A stretch of DNA of 64,000 bases from Flaccisagitta enflata. Its lineage: Eukaryota; Chaetognatha; Sagittoidea; Aphragmophora. Positions 37,858 to 49,930 of the stretch are shown here, one piece after another. The translations under genes were made by a program, and so were the position numbers. Each line of letters opens with the position of its first letter. The first letter of the stretch is position 1. The notes below the pieces were generated by a model, which was not told the DNA's origin, ran no database searches, and saw only the letters and a program-made list of their open reading frames with translations. The stretch lies in NCBI GenBank assembly GCA_965153355.1, contig OZ231128.1:20584001-20648000 (forward strand). Direction: 5' to 3'.

Positions 37858-38235
37858 TAAGGACAAAAATAACTAAGAATAAAATAGCTTTGTCAGTTTT
37901 TGTTCAAATTTTAGCGCCACTAAAAGGTATGTGATCAGTCTCGTGCATCCATGCGTCTGAGATCAAGGCATCCTGTTTTGCGATGAAATGAACGAAGAAC
38001 TAAGTGATTCACCAAGCATCCAGCTGTCTCTGCTCCCAATGAACGGCGCTTCTATTTCCGTTTTGCAAAATGAATCTCTATGAGACCATCGCCGCCTAAC
38101 CTCAACCTACTTCCTGAGAATTGGTTACATCCTCCTCGATTTAACTAAGCACCAGACCATCTCTTCCACTGTAGATGATGATATATGAATCTTTGTGTCA
38201 ATGAAAATGACCCGTTAATCAATTTCATATTTTAG

Positions 38236-38368
38236 GTTTTGGATATCGCGAAAAAGACGTCCCTCGCTAGGGTAGGCCTGATTTCACAGTGTCAGCCTCA
38301 GTCCATTGTTGGTCAATATGATCATTCACCTATCTTTTGGGCACTGGTTAGCGGTTGATGGAGCCAAC
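38236..38368 (+). other. Open stretch after CATATTTTAG (possible exon)
   Basis: In phase 0 the first 44 codons are open (VLDIAKKTSLARVGLISQCQ...). In phase 1 it reads FGYREKDVPR then stop. The correct phase cannot be fixed, so the call is weak. 37858-38235 has only short unrecognised frames. Confidence 0.15.
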
Positions 38369-38461
38369 GCAATGACCTATGCTTGCATTTGGGCAGATTT
38401 CATCTCTTCCGACATCCGGCGTCCCAACCCACTCAGTTCTGTACGCGGGTCACCTCAGGAC

Positions 38462-39838
38462 AAAACAAGGCCAACACTTATAAGTCGCGTGCGGGACATA
38501 AATAACTTTGGACAACTCGAATTGACTTAAAATGACATCAGATGACTTAAAATGACTTAAGATGACTTAAAATGACTAAAAAAGACATAAAATGATGAAG
38601 GACTTTTACGACTAAATTGACCAAATTGACTAAAATGACTTAATATTATGTAAAATAACTTACAATGACTTAGAATGACTAGAAATGGCCTAGAACAACC
38701 AAGAATAACTAAAAATAATGAAAAAAAGCTTAAAAACAACAGTCCTCGACTGTAGTCTATTTGGTGTCGACCCGGCTACTCTGTCTGACCCGGCTACTCA
38801 GTCTGACCCGGCTACTCAGTCTGACCCGGCTACTCAGTCTGACCCAGCTACTCAGTCTGACCCAGCTACTCAGTCTGACCCAGCTACTAAGTCTGACCCA
38901 GCTACTCAGTCTGACCCGGCTACCAATTGCATACCTTAAAGTCCATGATAGCATACCTTGAAGTTCATGATGGCATACCTTGCAGCCTATGATGGCATAC
39001 CTTGAAGCCCCTGATGGCATTCCTTGAAGTTCATGAAAGCATACCTTATAATCCAGTAATAAAAGAAAAAAAAAATTTTTCAAAAAAAAATTTTTTTCAA
39101 AAAAAAAAAAATTTTTTTCAAAATAAAAAAAAATTTCAAAAAAAAAAATCCCCCCCCCCCCAAAACAATTCTGAAGTCCAGGATATAATGTTACTAGATA
39201 CATCATAAATACCCTTATATTTTCTTAACCAATACTCAGAATTTACTGAAATCTTGCAGGGGAGCTTTAATTGATGCAATGAACCTTCACAACAAGTTTA
39301 AACAACATTGGTGAACCTTTACTACCCTTCCCCTATGTAAATTGCACAAGTCCAGGAATTAATATTACTAGCAAAATACCCTAATATCTTCTAAACCAAT
39401 ACTCAGAATTATCTGAAATCTTGCAGGGAAGCTTTAATTACTACAATGAACTTCCAAAACAAGTTTAAACAACATTGGTGAACCTTTACTACCCTCCCCC
39501 TATGTAAATTGCCCAAGTCCAGGAATTAATATTACCACAAAAATAGTAGGCAAAGGGTATTAAATATTCATGAATGTTGTTGAAAGTTGGTACACAAGTC
39601 AGTACTGCCCTTAGAAAAGCACTGACCAAGTTTCATCAACATCTGAGTTGAGATTCTAAAGTTTTTAAGGGTTGACACAACAACAAACGACAAACGACAA
39701 CGGCTTACTACACGATCAGTGCTATGTTATAGTCCTCGACGTAAACTGATCGTCGAGGACAAAAAGTAAAGTTTGACTGACAGACCAACGGACCAACAGA
39801 CAGACGGATAGACAATGCAGGTTGTAGTCGCGTGCACG
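38462..39838 (-). mobile_element. HINE-like element, GTCGCG subfamily long form, split by a nested hairpin element
   Basis: Start AACAAGGCCAACACTTATAA GTCGCGTGCGGG, then (TGACTTAAAA)n at 38524-38720. The end, (GGAC/CCAA)n and AGTCGCGTGCACGAATTTTT, is at 39775-39838. Between them is a separate element (38740-39762). Confidence 0.45.
38740..39762 (-). mobile_element. Hairpin element with GTCCTCGAC arms and internal tandem repeats
   Basis: AGTCCTCGAC at 38741, ten copies of an 18 bp unit (CTGACCCGGCTACTCAGT, 38775-38930), a 23-27 bp unit (CATGATGGCATACCTTGAAG type, 38930-39055), A/T homopolymers, two copies of a roughly 165 bp unit (39225-39545). It ends with a hairpin GTCCTCGAC/GTCGAGGAC (39731-39759) and AAAA. 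Confidence 0.55.
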
Positions 39839-40328
39839 AATTTTTGTGGAAATGTTTTTCCATGGCAACCAACTATCATGAGCAGTAGATCATTCTTTCA
39901 TTAATTTATATTCTAACCAACCAACTATCGTGGGCAATAAATCATTTTTTTATTAATCTATATTCTTCATCAATCCCCCAACTTTTTCTTTTATCATTAT
40001 ACTTGCCCGCGTCCCGCGAGATCTACTGTACTTTGATTCTATCTATCAGAAACACAAGAAGTCGCTAAGAAGCCAAACTCGCACAATTTACCAAAGGAAA
40101 ATTCCCTGTCCAAACTCCTTGATTTGAAAAAAAAGTTACAAAAGCACGTCAAGAATTTTATTCGACAATTTTCGAGACCAGACAGTAGCAAGGGTGAATA
40201 CTGTCGCATATTCCCCCCCTGGGATGAGAGGAATTAAAAAATCAAAGATTTCAAAAGTGGAGCTGAAAAAATATGGCTAAAAAAAAGAAGAAAAAATGAT
40301 ATTATACATCTGGTATTTCAAAATGATA

Positions 40329-40889
40329 CAGTAGATCTCGTCTAGACTTGAGATAACGGGGGCAAGTATTGTAGGAAAACAAATAAAGCCAGGGGAGTGA
40401 TATTTCAAACATAGACTAATAACGGGATGCTTTATTGCCCATGATAGCTGGTTGCCATGGAAACACATTTCCATGTTTTCTCGCTAAAGTATCAATATTT
40501 TGAGAGATTTTTTTAGGGAATATTGCTTAAAATAAAATTTGCTACAACTTTCCCACAGTATGTTCTGTAAGAATGTCGCTCGTTTAGCGGTTGCTAGGGG
40601 TTGTCACACATGGATACGCTCCCTAGCAATGGCCAAACGAGCGACATTCTTACAGAACATACTGTGGGAGTTGTAGCAAATTTTATTTTTAGCAATGTTC
40701 CCTAAAAAAATCTCTCAAAATATTGATACTTTAGCGAGAATACATGGAAATGTGTTTCCATGGCAACCAGCTATCATGGGGAATTAATCATCCTTTGATT
40801 AGTCTATAATCCAAATATCGCTCCCCTGCCTTTATTTGTTTTTCCACAATGCTTGCCCCCGTTATATCAAGTCTAGACGAGATCTACTG
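40329..40889. mobile_element. TA-flanked foldback MITE, CAGTAGATCTCG family, copy 1
   Basis: TA at 40327-40328 and 40890-40891. Ends CAGTAGATCTCGTCTAGACT on both sides. Arms of about 240 bp are near-perfect and meet at a short centre (GGGTTGTCACACATGGATAC). Confidence 0.8.
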
Positions 40890-41155
40890 TAACATTTTAC
40901 TTCTACAACACAATCTAATGCCTAAAATAGCCCAATATTTACTAAATATTCTAGAAGAGGAACTTTTCTGACCCATGATAAAGAATATGGAAGGACTAGG
41001 GAGGAAGAAATCAAAAGCCGTTCAACTATACAAACCCCCGGAGACAAGCTAGATTGAATAATCAAACAGAACGCAAGCCTGAGGCAATTGTATGGTATTG
41101 AGAAAATAACCAATTTACTTTAAAAAGGTTTGGGGAAGCCCAACATTCAGAAGTA

Positions 41156-41764
41156 CTATCTTCGCCAAAAGAAACGCGACACCCTGGCAAAGATATGATT
41201 TATTGACCATACTCTGACAAAATTCAGTAACTGAGAGAGTTTGGAGGTCAAGTAAGTTATTTTTATAAAAAATACACAAGACTGTGGATCTAAAATACAA
41301 TTTATGTCGCATTTCTTCTTCAACAGGGGTGATAACCTCTTCTCATTTATCCACAGTTTTTGCAAGCCTATGATTTTTGATCAAGGTTTACTCTTTTGCT
41401 TGCCATTTCTAAACGGCTTGAGCTACAGAATCCAGATTGAGCCCAACTTCGAGATTTTTTGATGTAGATTAATTTGCTTTTTTGGAAAAAGTATCTAGCT
41501 TTTCCAGAAGCTAAGATAATAAAAGGTAAAGTTATATCAATTTTAATCTTTCTTTTTTTTCACAATCTTTTATTAATTCTGAATGTGACTATTTTCTTTC
41601 TTCTGCTTGCCATTTCTAAACGCTTTAAGATACAGTTACCAGATTGGACTCATTTTGTAGATCTTTTGAAGAAGATTAATTTCTTTTTTTAAAAAAGTAT
41701 CTAGCTTTTCTAGAAGCCAAGATATTGTAGATAGAAGGTGTCGCGTTTCTTTTGGCGAAGATAG
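41156..41764. mobile_element. TA-flanked TIR element (CTATCTTCGCCAAAAGAAAC ends)
   Basis: TA at 41154-41155 and 41765-41766. 28 bp perfect terminal inverted repeats. Two direct copies of the shared core module at 41402 and 41609. No transposase. 40892-41153 has no recognised feature. Confidence 0.75.
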
Positions 41765-42145
41765 TAAAACTAAAGTATTGAACCCCCCTTGTCAACACTC
41801 AATACAATCATACAACTACATCGATATTTACCTAAATTTCCCACTTACACTACACGTGCCGTCATCACAAGCCTGAACGAGATCTACTCTTGCTCTTTGG
41901 AGAGCATTACAAATTGAAGATTGTTTACGGCAAAGAGATCATTGCTGAATTGATTTTTTGAAAACGAGTACAAAATCTCAGGTCAACAAAATTGTTCGTC
42001 ATGTGGATTTTTGCTTGTCAATTGTCATCTTTGCTGGCATGTTACGATAAACCACGTAGAAAAGCAAGACGCTCAGCAAAAAAAGCTCAAGAACCGTAAA
42101 AGCCCCTGAGGAGAAGTTAGGATGAAAAAAAAATCTGATCATTTA

Positions 42146-42913
42146 CAGTATGATTGTTTTCGTTTGTAACATTTCATGATGACATAATTCTTAAAGTAAT
42201 TGAAATAATTGAATTCTGAAAAAAAATCCTAAAAGACTATGAAAATACATTTTATAACATATCAATCAAAAGATCTACTTAGAAAAATTTGATTCGCTCA
42301 AAAAAAAAATGAACTACGGGACCAACTTGACAAATTGTCAAAATCAAAAATTTGGGAAAATTTAACAGATGGACTGGTTACCTTTAAATTGTTCTCATTT
42401 CTAAACGGTTTGAGCTACAGATGCCAGATTGGTCTCAAATAAAAAATGATTTGATCTAGTTTTAAGGTTTTCTGAAAAGTAAGCACCAATTTGATGTTTT
42501 GTATACAAATTATTACATATAGGCAAGTATGTTTGTTAAATTTTTAAAAATGATCCGATTTCTTTTATGTTTTTTATAATACGTGTTTCTAAAAAGGTTC
42601 CTTTATTTTTATTTTCCAAAACAACTTCAAATTATCTTTCATTTGAGACCAACCTGGTATTTGTAGGTCAAATCGTTTAGAAATAAGGGCAATCCAAAGA
42701 AAAACAGTTTCTCAAAATATGAAAAACAGTTTATTTTAGCCAAATACGCCTTACAACTAATAGTAAGAAATATGGATCAAAATTTTGTTGAAAAGTCTTG
42801 GGATTTTGATATCATTAAATGTATTTTATTTACCTTTTTTCAGAATATGATTATCTCAACAAGTTTTCAATTTATGTCGTCATGAAAAGTTACAAACGAA
42901 AACAATCATACTG
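42146..42913. mobile_element. TA-flanked TIR element (CAGTATGATTGTTTTCGTTT ends)
   Basis: TA at 42144-42145 and 42914-42915. TIRs begin CAGTATGATTGTTTTCGTTT. Inverted copies of the shared core module at 42395 (plus) and 42631 (minus). No transposase. Confidence 0.75.
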
Positions 42914-44388
42914 TAGAATAAAAACGCAAAATTTTTATGTACTCAGTTTCCTGCTCCGAGTTTTAAAAATATTTTCAAGTTATTTATTGATAATTACTAA
43001 TTGTTAAGACTGAGCTACTACAACCGTTACTTCATTTTGGCTGGTCAAACAATACAAATTCCGGATATTGGACATTCTGTAAGTATTTCACGGTATATTT
43101 CATATTTTTCAGTGTCTGGACACTAAATTTACAATGTCTAGACATCAATAATCCTCTAAATTTTGGTTGAATTCTGTAAACAGAAATCTTATAGAAATCC
43201 TACATATATACCCTACAGTTGTGATTCTTACCCGAATACATAATTTTGGATGCTAGCAGATTGAAGGGAAGACCGGCAAGAACTGCACCACCTGCAAAGA
43301 ATGAGAATTGGAGGGTCCATATATAACTCAGAACTTCCTTTTTTTAGGCAGCGGCTCCAAGGACCAATGTCCCATAGGGGATGTCATACTATGTTGTCGG
43401 TGGAAACTCATTATGGAACTCTGGATATAAGTTGTTCATTATGTCCTTAAAACAGTGGAAAAAGTTTTGGTCCACTCTCGTCTTTTCTAGATGTGCCCAT
43501 TTTTGACCAAAGTCAGGGTGTCAGATAGGCGAAAATTGCAAAAATTGTCAAAATCCACCAAAATAGGTTAACTTAAGCAGTATGTAGGGCTACCAAAATA
43601 TAACTGTGCTAAAAGCCATTATCATTTTTTGCATTCATACAACACTAATACACATTGCTAAACCCTACAAATCAAATGGAAACCTCTGAATCAAGTCACA
43701 CAGTCAATCAAAAGAGGTCAAAAATTGCAAAAAATTGCAAAAATGGCTCAAGTGTTCAGTTTTTTTCCTCCAGGACTTGCATAGGTGTTTTACTTCAGTA
43801 TTTTTTATTTGGTTATTTTTTTCCTTTTTGTTTTGTTTTGTTTTTTGTTTTGTTTTTTTTTTTCAATTTTTTTATAAACATTAGCAAGAAATGCAAAAAA
43901 AACATTAAAATCACAGTGTAGATTTATCTTCAAAGAGGACAGAGTATGTCACATACAGTGGTTTTATTTCTAACCACTTAGGACAATAAAAGTTCAATAC
44001 AATTCAATCATTAGAATTCTTAAAAGAGGATATCCTTTTGGCAACAAATCAAGAATATGATGGCAGCGATACCCCTTGCCCCGCTCTTCATGATTGTGAA
44101 TCGGAGTGAGGGGAAGCAGGACAGCAGCCCCAATGAGGACAAAGCTCTTTAGAACACAGGGGGACTTTTGTTCTTCCAGCTTAATTTCATTTGATAGGGT
44201 GCAAAAGAGGACTGATTGAAGGTCTATGTTTTAGGGCTGATTTTAGGCCAGAGGAAGCTTGTTAGACAAATTACCCATTGCCCTGCTTTGAATGGCTGTG
44301 AATTGAAGTGAGGAGAAGCAGGGCAGTGGCCCTGAAGGGGATGAAGTGCTGTAAAACACAGGGGGACTTACATTTGTCCTTCCGTCTA

Positions 44389-45350
44389 ACTATGGCAAAA
44401 TAAAAAAAGACAGTAATTTTCAAAATGATATTGTGAAATCATTTTTCAGAGCAGCTTTATGATTTTTTAGACTATGATAGTTTGTCAAATTTGGTACCTG
44501 GTAAAAAAATCAGATCTTGAAAAAGTTGATTTTTGCGCCTGTAGCGTTGAGTTTTGCAAAATTTGTCAATTGAACCATTGCTGAATAGGTTTCAGTTTAG
44601 ATCCAACTTTCAAAATTTACTGTGAGCTCAACTTTTAAAGCAAGATCAATATTTTTGAGATGGTGATAGCAGGTCAAATTATCAACACAGCAAAAAAATC
44701 AGAATTCAAAAAAGTGTATTTTTGTACCTTCTACATCAATTCTTGTAAAATCTTTCAAAACTGGATATCAGTACTAGAGTTTTTATTGGAGGTCAATTTA
44801 CAAAAATTGATGATACCGATGCAAAAATACACTTTTTTGAGTTCTGATTTTTTTTGCTGTGTCAAAAACTTGTTATACTATCACCAACTAAAAAAAATGC
44901 GAAGCTACTAAAAAAATGAATATTTGAAATCATTTCTAGACAAATATTTTTTCATTTTGGCCATCCAACTTCAACTGATTTTACAAAAATTGATGATGTT
45001 ACAGCTACAAAAATAAACTTTTTTGAGCTCTGTTTTTTTTCGCTGTGTCAGAAATTTGACATGCTATCACCACCTAAAAACTTTTGATCTTGCGTCAAAA
45101 ATTGAGCTCACAGTTAATTTTCAAAGTTAGTTCTAAACTAAAATGGAGTCCAACTCGGCAATTGTTCAATAGACAAATTTTGCAAAAATCAATTCTATGG
45201 GTGCAAAAATCAACTTTTTCAAGATCTGATTTTTTGGCTAGGTAGCAAATTTGACAAACTATCATGGTCTAAAAAATTATAAAGCTGCTCTAAAAAATGA
45301 GCTCACAATATCATTTTGAAAATTACTGTCTTTTTTTATTTTGCCATAGT
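44389..45350. mobile_element. TA-flanked foldback element (ACTATGGCAAAATAAAAAAA ends) inside the palindrome
   Basis: TA at 44387-44388 and 45351-45352. Arms of about 450 bp converge near 44870. Confidence 0.7.
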
Positions 45351-45389
45351 TATCCATCTGTCTTATGATGGCTAAGTTGAAGCCTTTGC

Positions 45390-45840
45390 AGGTAGATTGG
45401 TGGCCTGATATGGCTGATTGAGAAAAGATTACAGGCAGATTTCAAGCCTGAGATGGTGGATTTCATCCTCAAGATGGCAGATTTCAGTCCCGGGAGGATG
45501 GATTCCTGGTCTGAGATTGCAGATTTCAGGCCCAAGAGGGCAGAATTAAAGCCTGAGAGGGCAGATTTCAAGCCTGAGAGGGCAGATGTCAAGCCTCAGA
45601 GGGTAGATTTTAGGCCTGAAATGGCAGATTTGGGCCCTTAAAAGGCAAATTTCAGGCCTGACAGGACAGATTCCAAGCCTGAGAGGACATATTCCAGTCC
45701 TGAGAGAGCTGAATTTGGACCTTAACTGTCTGATGGGGGACAAATGCACGGATGGATGGACAGATGGATGGATGGACAAACAGAACTCTCCCTGTGTCCT
45801 ACAGGACTTTATCCCCTTTGGAGCCGCTACCCAGAAAGGA
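45390..45840. repeat. Modular-family minisatellite and reverse head
   Basis: About 14 diverged units of GATTTCAGGCCTGAGAGGGC, then (GGAT)n, then TGTGTCCTACAGGACTTTAT and GGAGCCGCTACCCAG. Confidence 0.6.
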
Positions 45841-46109
45841 GCTAATTGTCAGGAACCTTATGGGGATCTTTCCATCCCAGCAGACAACTTTCCACTTCCC
45901 CATGGCAAACACAACATCATGAAATCTGCTGCCAAAGAAGCAGATTCCATGATTAAGGGCAGTCTGCATTATTTTCAATTTTGTGGGTTGCAACTGTACA
46001 TTTTCTCCAGAGCTAAAGTAAATCCCTCCTTTCGGATCTTGCTAGCACAAAAATCCCACCTTTGTTGCACTGGTAGGCAGGGATAAACTGCAATAACCAC
46101 AAATCACTT

Positions 46110-46800
46110 TTTTGGGAAGTCCTGTGGGATACATAAGGACTTTTGTTAGTCTGTTCATTCATTTGTCTGTCCGGTTGTCTCCCCATCAGGCCTCTCAGGC
46201 CTCAAATCTACCCTCTCAGGCCTCCAATCTGCCAACTCAGGTCTCATTTAAGCCCTCTCAACCCTTAAATCTGGATTCTCAGTCCTCATTTAGCCCTCAG
46301 ACCTAAATTCTACAATCTTCGACATCCAATTAGCTCTTTTGGTTTTCAAATTAACCATCTCAGGCTAAAAACAGTCACAGAAGCGTTAGATAGTCAGCAA
46401 TACCCATTGCCCCTACTTGAGTATATATTTGTGTGAGATGGTTAGTGGGGGCTGATGACCTATGCTGTATTCGGGCTGAGTTTGAGCCTTGGGGCTGAGT
46501 TTTGGGTCCTGAGGTTGGGTCTGGAGGACTGAGGTTGGATTTTGGGCTTAGAGGCGGAATTTTAGCCTCAAGGTTGTGACTTAATCCTTGTGCCTGGGAT
46601 TTGAATACTAGGGCTGCTGCCCAACCAGACCACTCAGACTTCCAATTAGTCTTATCAGGCCACAACCCAGTGGTTCAAGGCTTCTTAGGTCTCAAAAAAG
46701 CCTCTCAGGCCTCAGATCATCATCCTCAGGGCTGATTTCAGCTCTCTCAGGATTCAAATTTGTCTAACAAGCTTCCTCAGGCCTCAAATCAGCCCTAAAA
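46110..46800. repeat. Modular-family minisatellite blocks
   Basis: TCAGGCCTCAAATCTACCCT units (46190-46340), a variant 3 tail (46372-46445), diverged GGGCTGAGTTTTGGG units (46470-46610), then more TCAGGCCTC units to 46800. Confidence 0.5.
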
Positions 46801-47510
46801 CATAGACCTTCAATCAGTCCTCTTCAGCACCCTATCAAATAAAATTAAGCTGGAAGAACAAAAGTCCCCCTGTGTTCTAAAGAGCTTTGTCCTCATTGGG
46901 GCTGCTGTCCTGCTTCCCCCCACTCCAATTCACAATCATGAAAAGCAGGGCAAGGGGTATCGCTGCCATCATATTCTTGATTTGTTGCCACAAGGATATC
47001 CTCTTTTAAGAATTCTAATGATTGAATTGTATTGAATCTTTATTGTCCTTAGTGGTTAGAAATAAAACCACTGGATGTGACATACTCTGTCCTCTTTGAA
47101 GATAAATCTGCACTGTGATTTTAATGGGTTTTTTTATGTTTCTTGCTAATGTTTATAAAAAATTGAAAAAAAAAAACAAAACAAAAAACAAAACATTCAG
47201 AGGTTTCCATTTGATTTGTAGGGTTTAGCAATGTGTATTATTGTTGTATAAATGCAAAAAATGATAATGGCTATTAGCACAGTTATATTTTGGTAGCCCT
47301 ACATACTGCTTAAGTTAACCTGTTTTGGCGGATTTTGACAATTTTTACGATTTTCGCCTATCTGACACCCTGACTTTGGTCAAAAATGGGCACATCTAGA
47401 CAAGACAAGAGTGGACCAAAACTTTTTCCACTGTTTTAAGGACATCATGAACAACTTATATCCAGAGTTCCATAATGAGTTTCCACCGACAACATAGTAT
47501 GACATCCCCT

Positions 47511-47870
47511 AGGACAGGTGAATTTCAAGGCGTCCATTCAACCCCCCCCCCTTTTCCCCTGTTAGCCGATGATGATTCAAATCAGCACTCATGATTATTG
47601 CCCTTAAATTAGCCCTCCCATTCCTCAAATCAGCACCCCGGACTTCAAATCACTGAAATCAGTCATCCATGCCTAAAACGTGGTCACCAGACCTCAAATC
47701 CACTTTCTCTGAAATAAGTCAGTTATCTGAGGCCTGAAATATGCCCCTCAGTGATTTTAAAGGGCCAATATCCAAACATCCTGACTTGCCCTGACTAAAC
47801 TTCACTTGATCACTTTGAGCAGGATGTTGGGTACCGCCAACCATGTCCTATCCTTGGGTGGCTACCGATA
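47511..47870. mobile_element. Remainder of the modular-family host element, variant 2
   Basis: AGGTGAATTTCAAGGCGTCC, CCTCAAATCAGC-type units, and a tail resembling GAGCAGGATGTTGGGTACCG, ending CCTTGGGTGGCTA. Confidence 0.45.
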
Positions 47871-47983
47871 CCCTCTAAAAAGCAAATTGTCAAAACTCCA
47901 GCTGACCTGTTGATATGTCCCTCTTTATCATTTGCTACAAATATAGGGCAAAAATAAAACAAGGTCAACACCTACTTCATGAT

Positions 47984-48095
47984 TTTTAGTTGCGGACACG
48001 CAACTCTATAAGAGGCATTGTCCGTCCGTCCGTCCGTCCGTCCGTCCGTCCGTCCGTAACCATCGAGTCGAAAAGTGGGAAAACGCGCATATGAC
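47984..48095 (+). mobile_element. HINE-like head, GTTGCG subfamily
   Basis: TTTTTAGTTGCGGACACGCA ACT, CTATAAGAGG, (GTCC)n, GTCGAAAAGTGGGAAAACGC. Its distal end may be the GTCCGCAACTGATGGCCGTG / TATCCGGCCTTGTT piece at 51120-51179, with later insertions between. Confidence 0.5.
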
Positions 48096-48534
48096 ACGGA
48101 GCAAGATCAGCCAGTCAGATTCCAGTCATATTGGTCAAAAAACGAATTGTTGATTTGAAGCAAATTAACTGTTGACTGTTGTAAGGCATTATATACTGAT
48201 CACGTTGCAAAAAAAATTAATGCAAAATATTGATTTTTTAGCTAAATATTACTAATTAACTAATAAACTATCAAAATATTGACTGTTAGGGGAAATTGAC
48301 ATTTTTTTTCTAAAAAAAGTAATTATTTCATCAGTTATTATTTTTGCATGAATAAAATATCCTATTTTCATTGATTTTGAATGAATTCATTCACTTTTTC
48401 ATTCATAAATTCATTCATTTTTGCTTATTTTCATAGAGAGACATCCTCAAAAACAAGACATGTAAACAGTTAATTCCAATCGGAAGTGACAGACTAGATT
48501 AGATTTAACATGTAACGTAGGGTAAAAATATCTG

Positions 48535-48665
48535 TGGACGGGTGGGCAGGGGCATCCAACCCCCATCAACCCCCCCCCACCCCCAACTGAAACAAGCATC
48601 TATGACAATCGTTTCTCCACTTTTCGACTCATGCTCAGTGTTCATGGACGGACGTGGACCGACAT
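48535..48665 (-). mobile_element. Partial HINE-like element
   Basis: TGGACGGGTGGGCAGGGGCA, TTTCTCCACTTTTCGACTC, short GGAC tract. The hairpin is missing. 48666-49040 holds (ATTC)n repeats at 48685-48780 and no gene. Confidence 0.45.
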
Positions 48666-49039
48666 ATTAATCATATTGATCCAATCTTTCATTCATTCAT
48701 TCATTCATTCAATCAATCAATAATTCATTAAACACTAACTCATTCATTAATCATTCATTTATTCATTCATTCATTCATCCATCCATTCATCGAATCTGCT
48801 TATCATTCCGCTCTTTTCTTGGGGGGATAAATAAATTTACGAATCTGCACAATTCTGCCACCGCTAGATCATTTTACTGCCCCTGCCCAATTTCTTGATT
48901 TTGACATTGACCCTGTATCCAGCCCTGACAACACTCCTACTCACTCGCATACAACTGAGGCAAAGCCTATTATGTTTATTTCTTGTCTAGCAATCTTTGC
49001 TGATTTAAACAGAAATTCGCGGAAAAAAAGAAGAAACAA

Positions 49040-49277
49040 GATCATTAGACCTAAGTCGCGTGCTTCGGCACTTTCAAAAAAAGTCAGGCAGACAGACAGA
49101 CAAACTGGGTTTTTTTTAAAAAGACATTTGAAACAGCTATTTACTACTCAAAGCTTCTTCTCCACTACTTAGAGACGTTTAAAACGCGATAAAAAGCCTT
49201 TAAAACAACTTTGTGACGGACCGACCGACCGACGGACCGAAAAGTGGCTTATAGAGTCGCGTAGCACGCGACTAAAA
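49040..49277 (-). mobile_element. HINE-like element, GTCGCG subfamily
   Basis: Distal arm AAGTCGCGTGCTTCGGC near 49053, (GACC)n at 49205-49230, hairpin GAGTCGCGTAGCACGCGACT, then AAAAA. Confidence 0.5.
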
Positions 49278-49930
49278 AGTTGCCAAACTTAATTCATTGA
49301 GAATTAAGAATTTGCATGAAAAATGAGAAAATGAAAAAACCAAAAACATATCGGGCTAGCTATTTACAATTCCAAGGCCGGTATGTTTTCATAAATGCAA
49401 TTTTTTTCTTATTTTTTGATATTCTTAATTCTCAAAAGTGAAAATAATATTTTCAAAAATCTATTAAAGAGTGACAACCTTGCTCAGAAAATCGATTTAG
49501 CATATAAAAACAGCCCCCGCTGGGCCAAAGTTGAGCAACAATGCTCTATAACACATATAGATACCAATCCTACTCAAAAATCCCCATTCATTGATTGCTC
49601 AATAGCTATTTTTGATCAAATTACAAAATTTGGAGAAATAACCAATTTTTGATGGTCATCATGATATCTTCACTTCAGAATTAATTCATGAGCATACTAA
49701 TGCGCCCGAGGCCTCCAGATTTTTTTTGTAGTGAAAGTAACCCTGAGATTATCTGTAAGTTCAGTCGGCTTTATACCAAAAGTGTTGTTTGTGGCAAAAT
49801 GTTTCATTAGCTTCATCGATCAAACAGGCGAGGGAACCCAGATTTCTTTAAATACGGCCATTATTTCATTGATTTTCACCCATATTACATCCATACTCGA
49901 GCATGTTTCTCATTTTGGACTATCGAGATA

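Larger units (their letters stand above)
43376..47510. mobile_element. 4.1 kb nested palindrome inserted in a modular-family element
   Basis: Outer arms 43376-44280 and 46765-47510 are reverse complements (AGGGGATGTCATACTATGTT at the outer ends), differing mainly by an approximately 140 bp segment present only on the left (about 43690-43830). The interior carries modular-family heads, 20-22 bp minisatellites and a second palindrome (44389-45350). All open frames are short. Confidence 0.7.
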
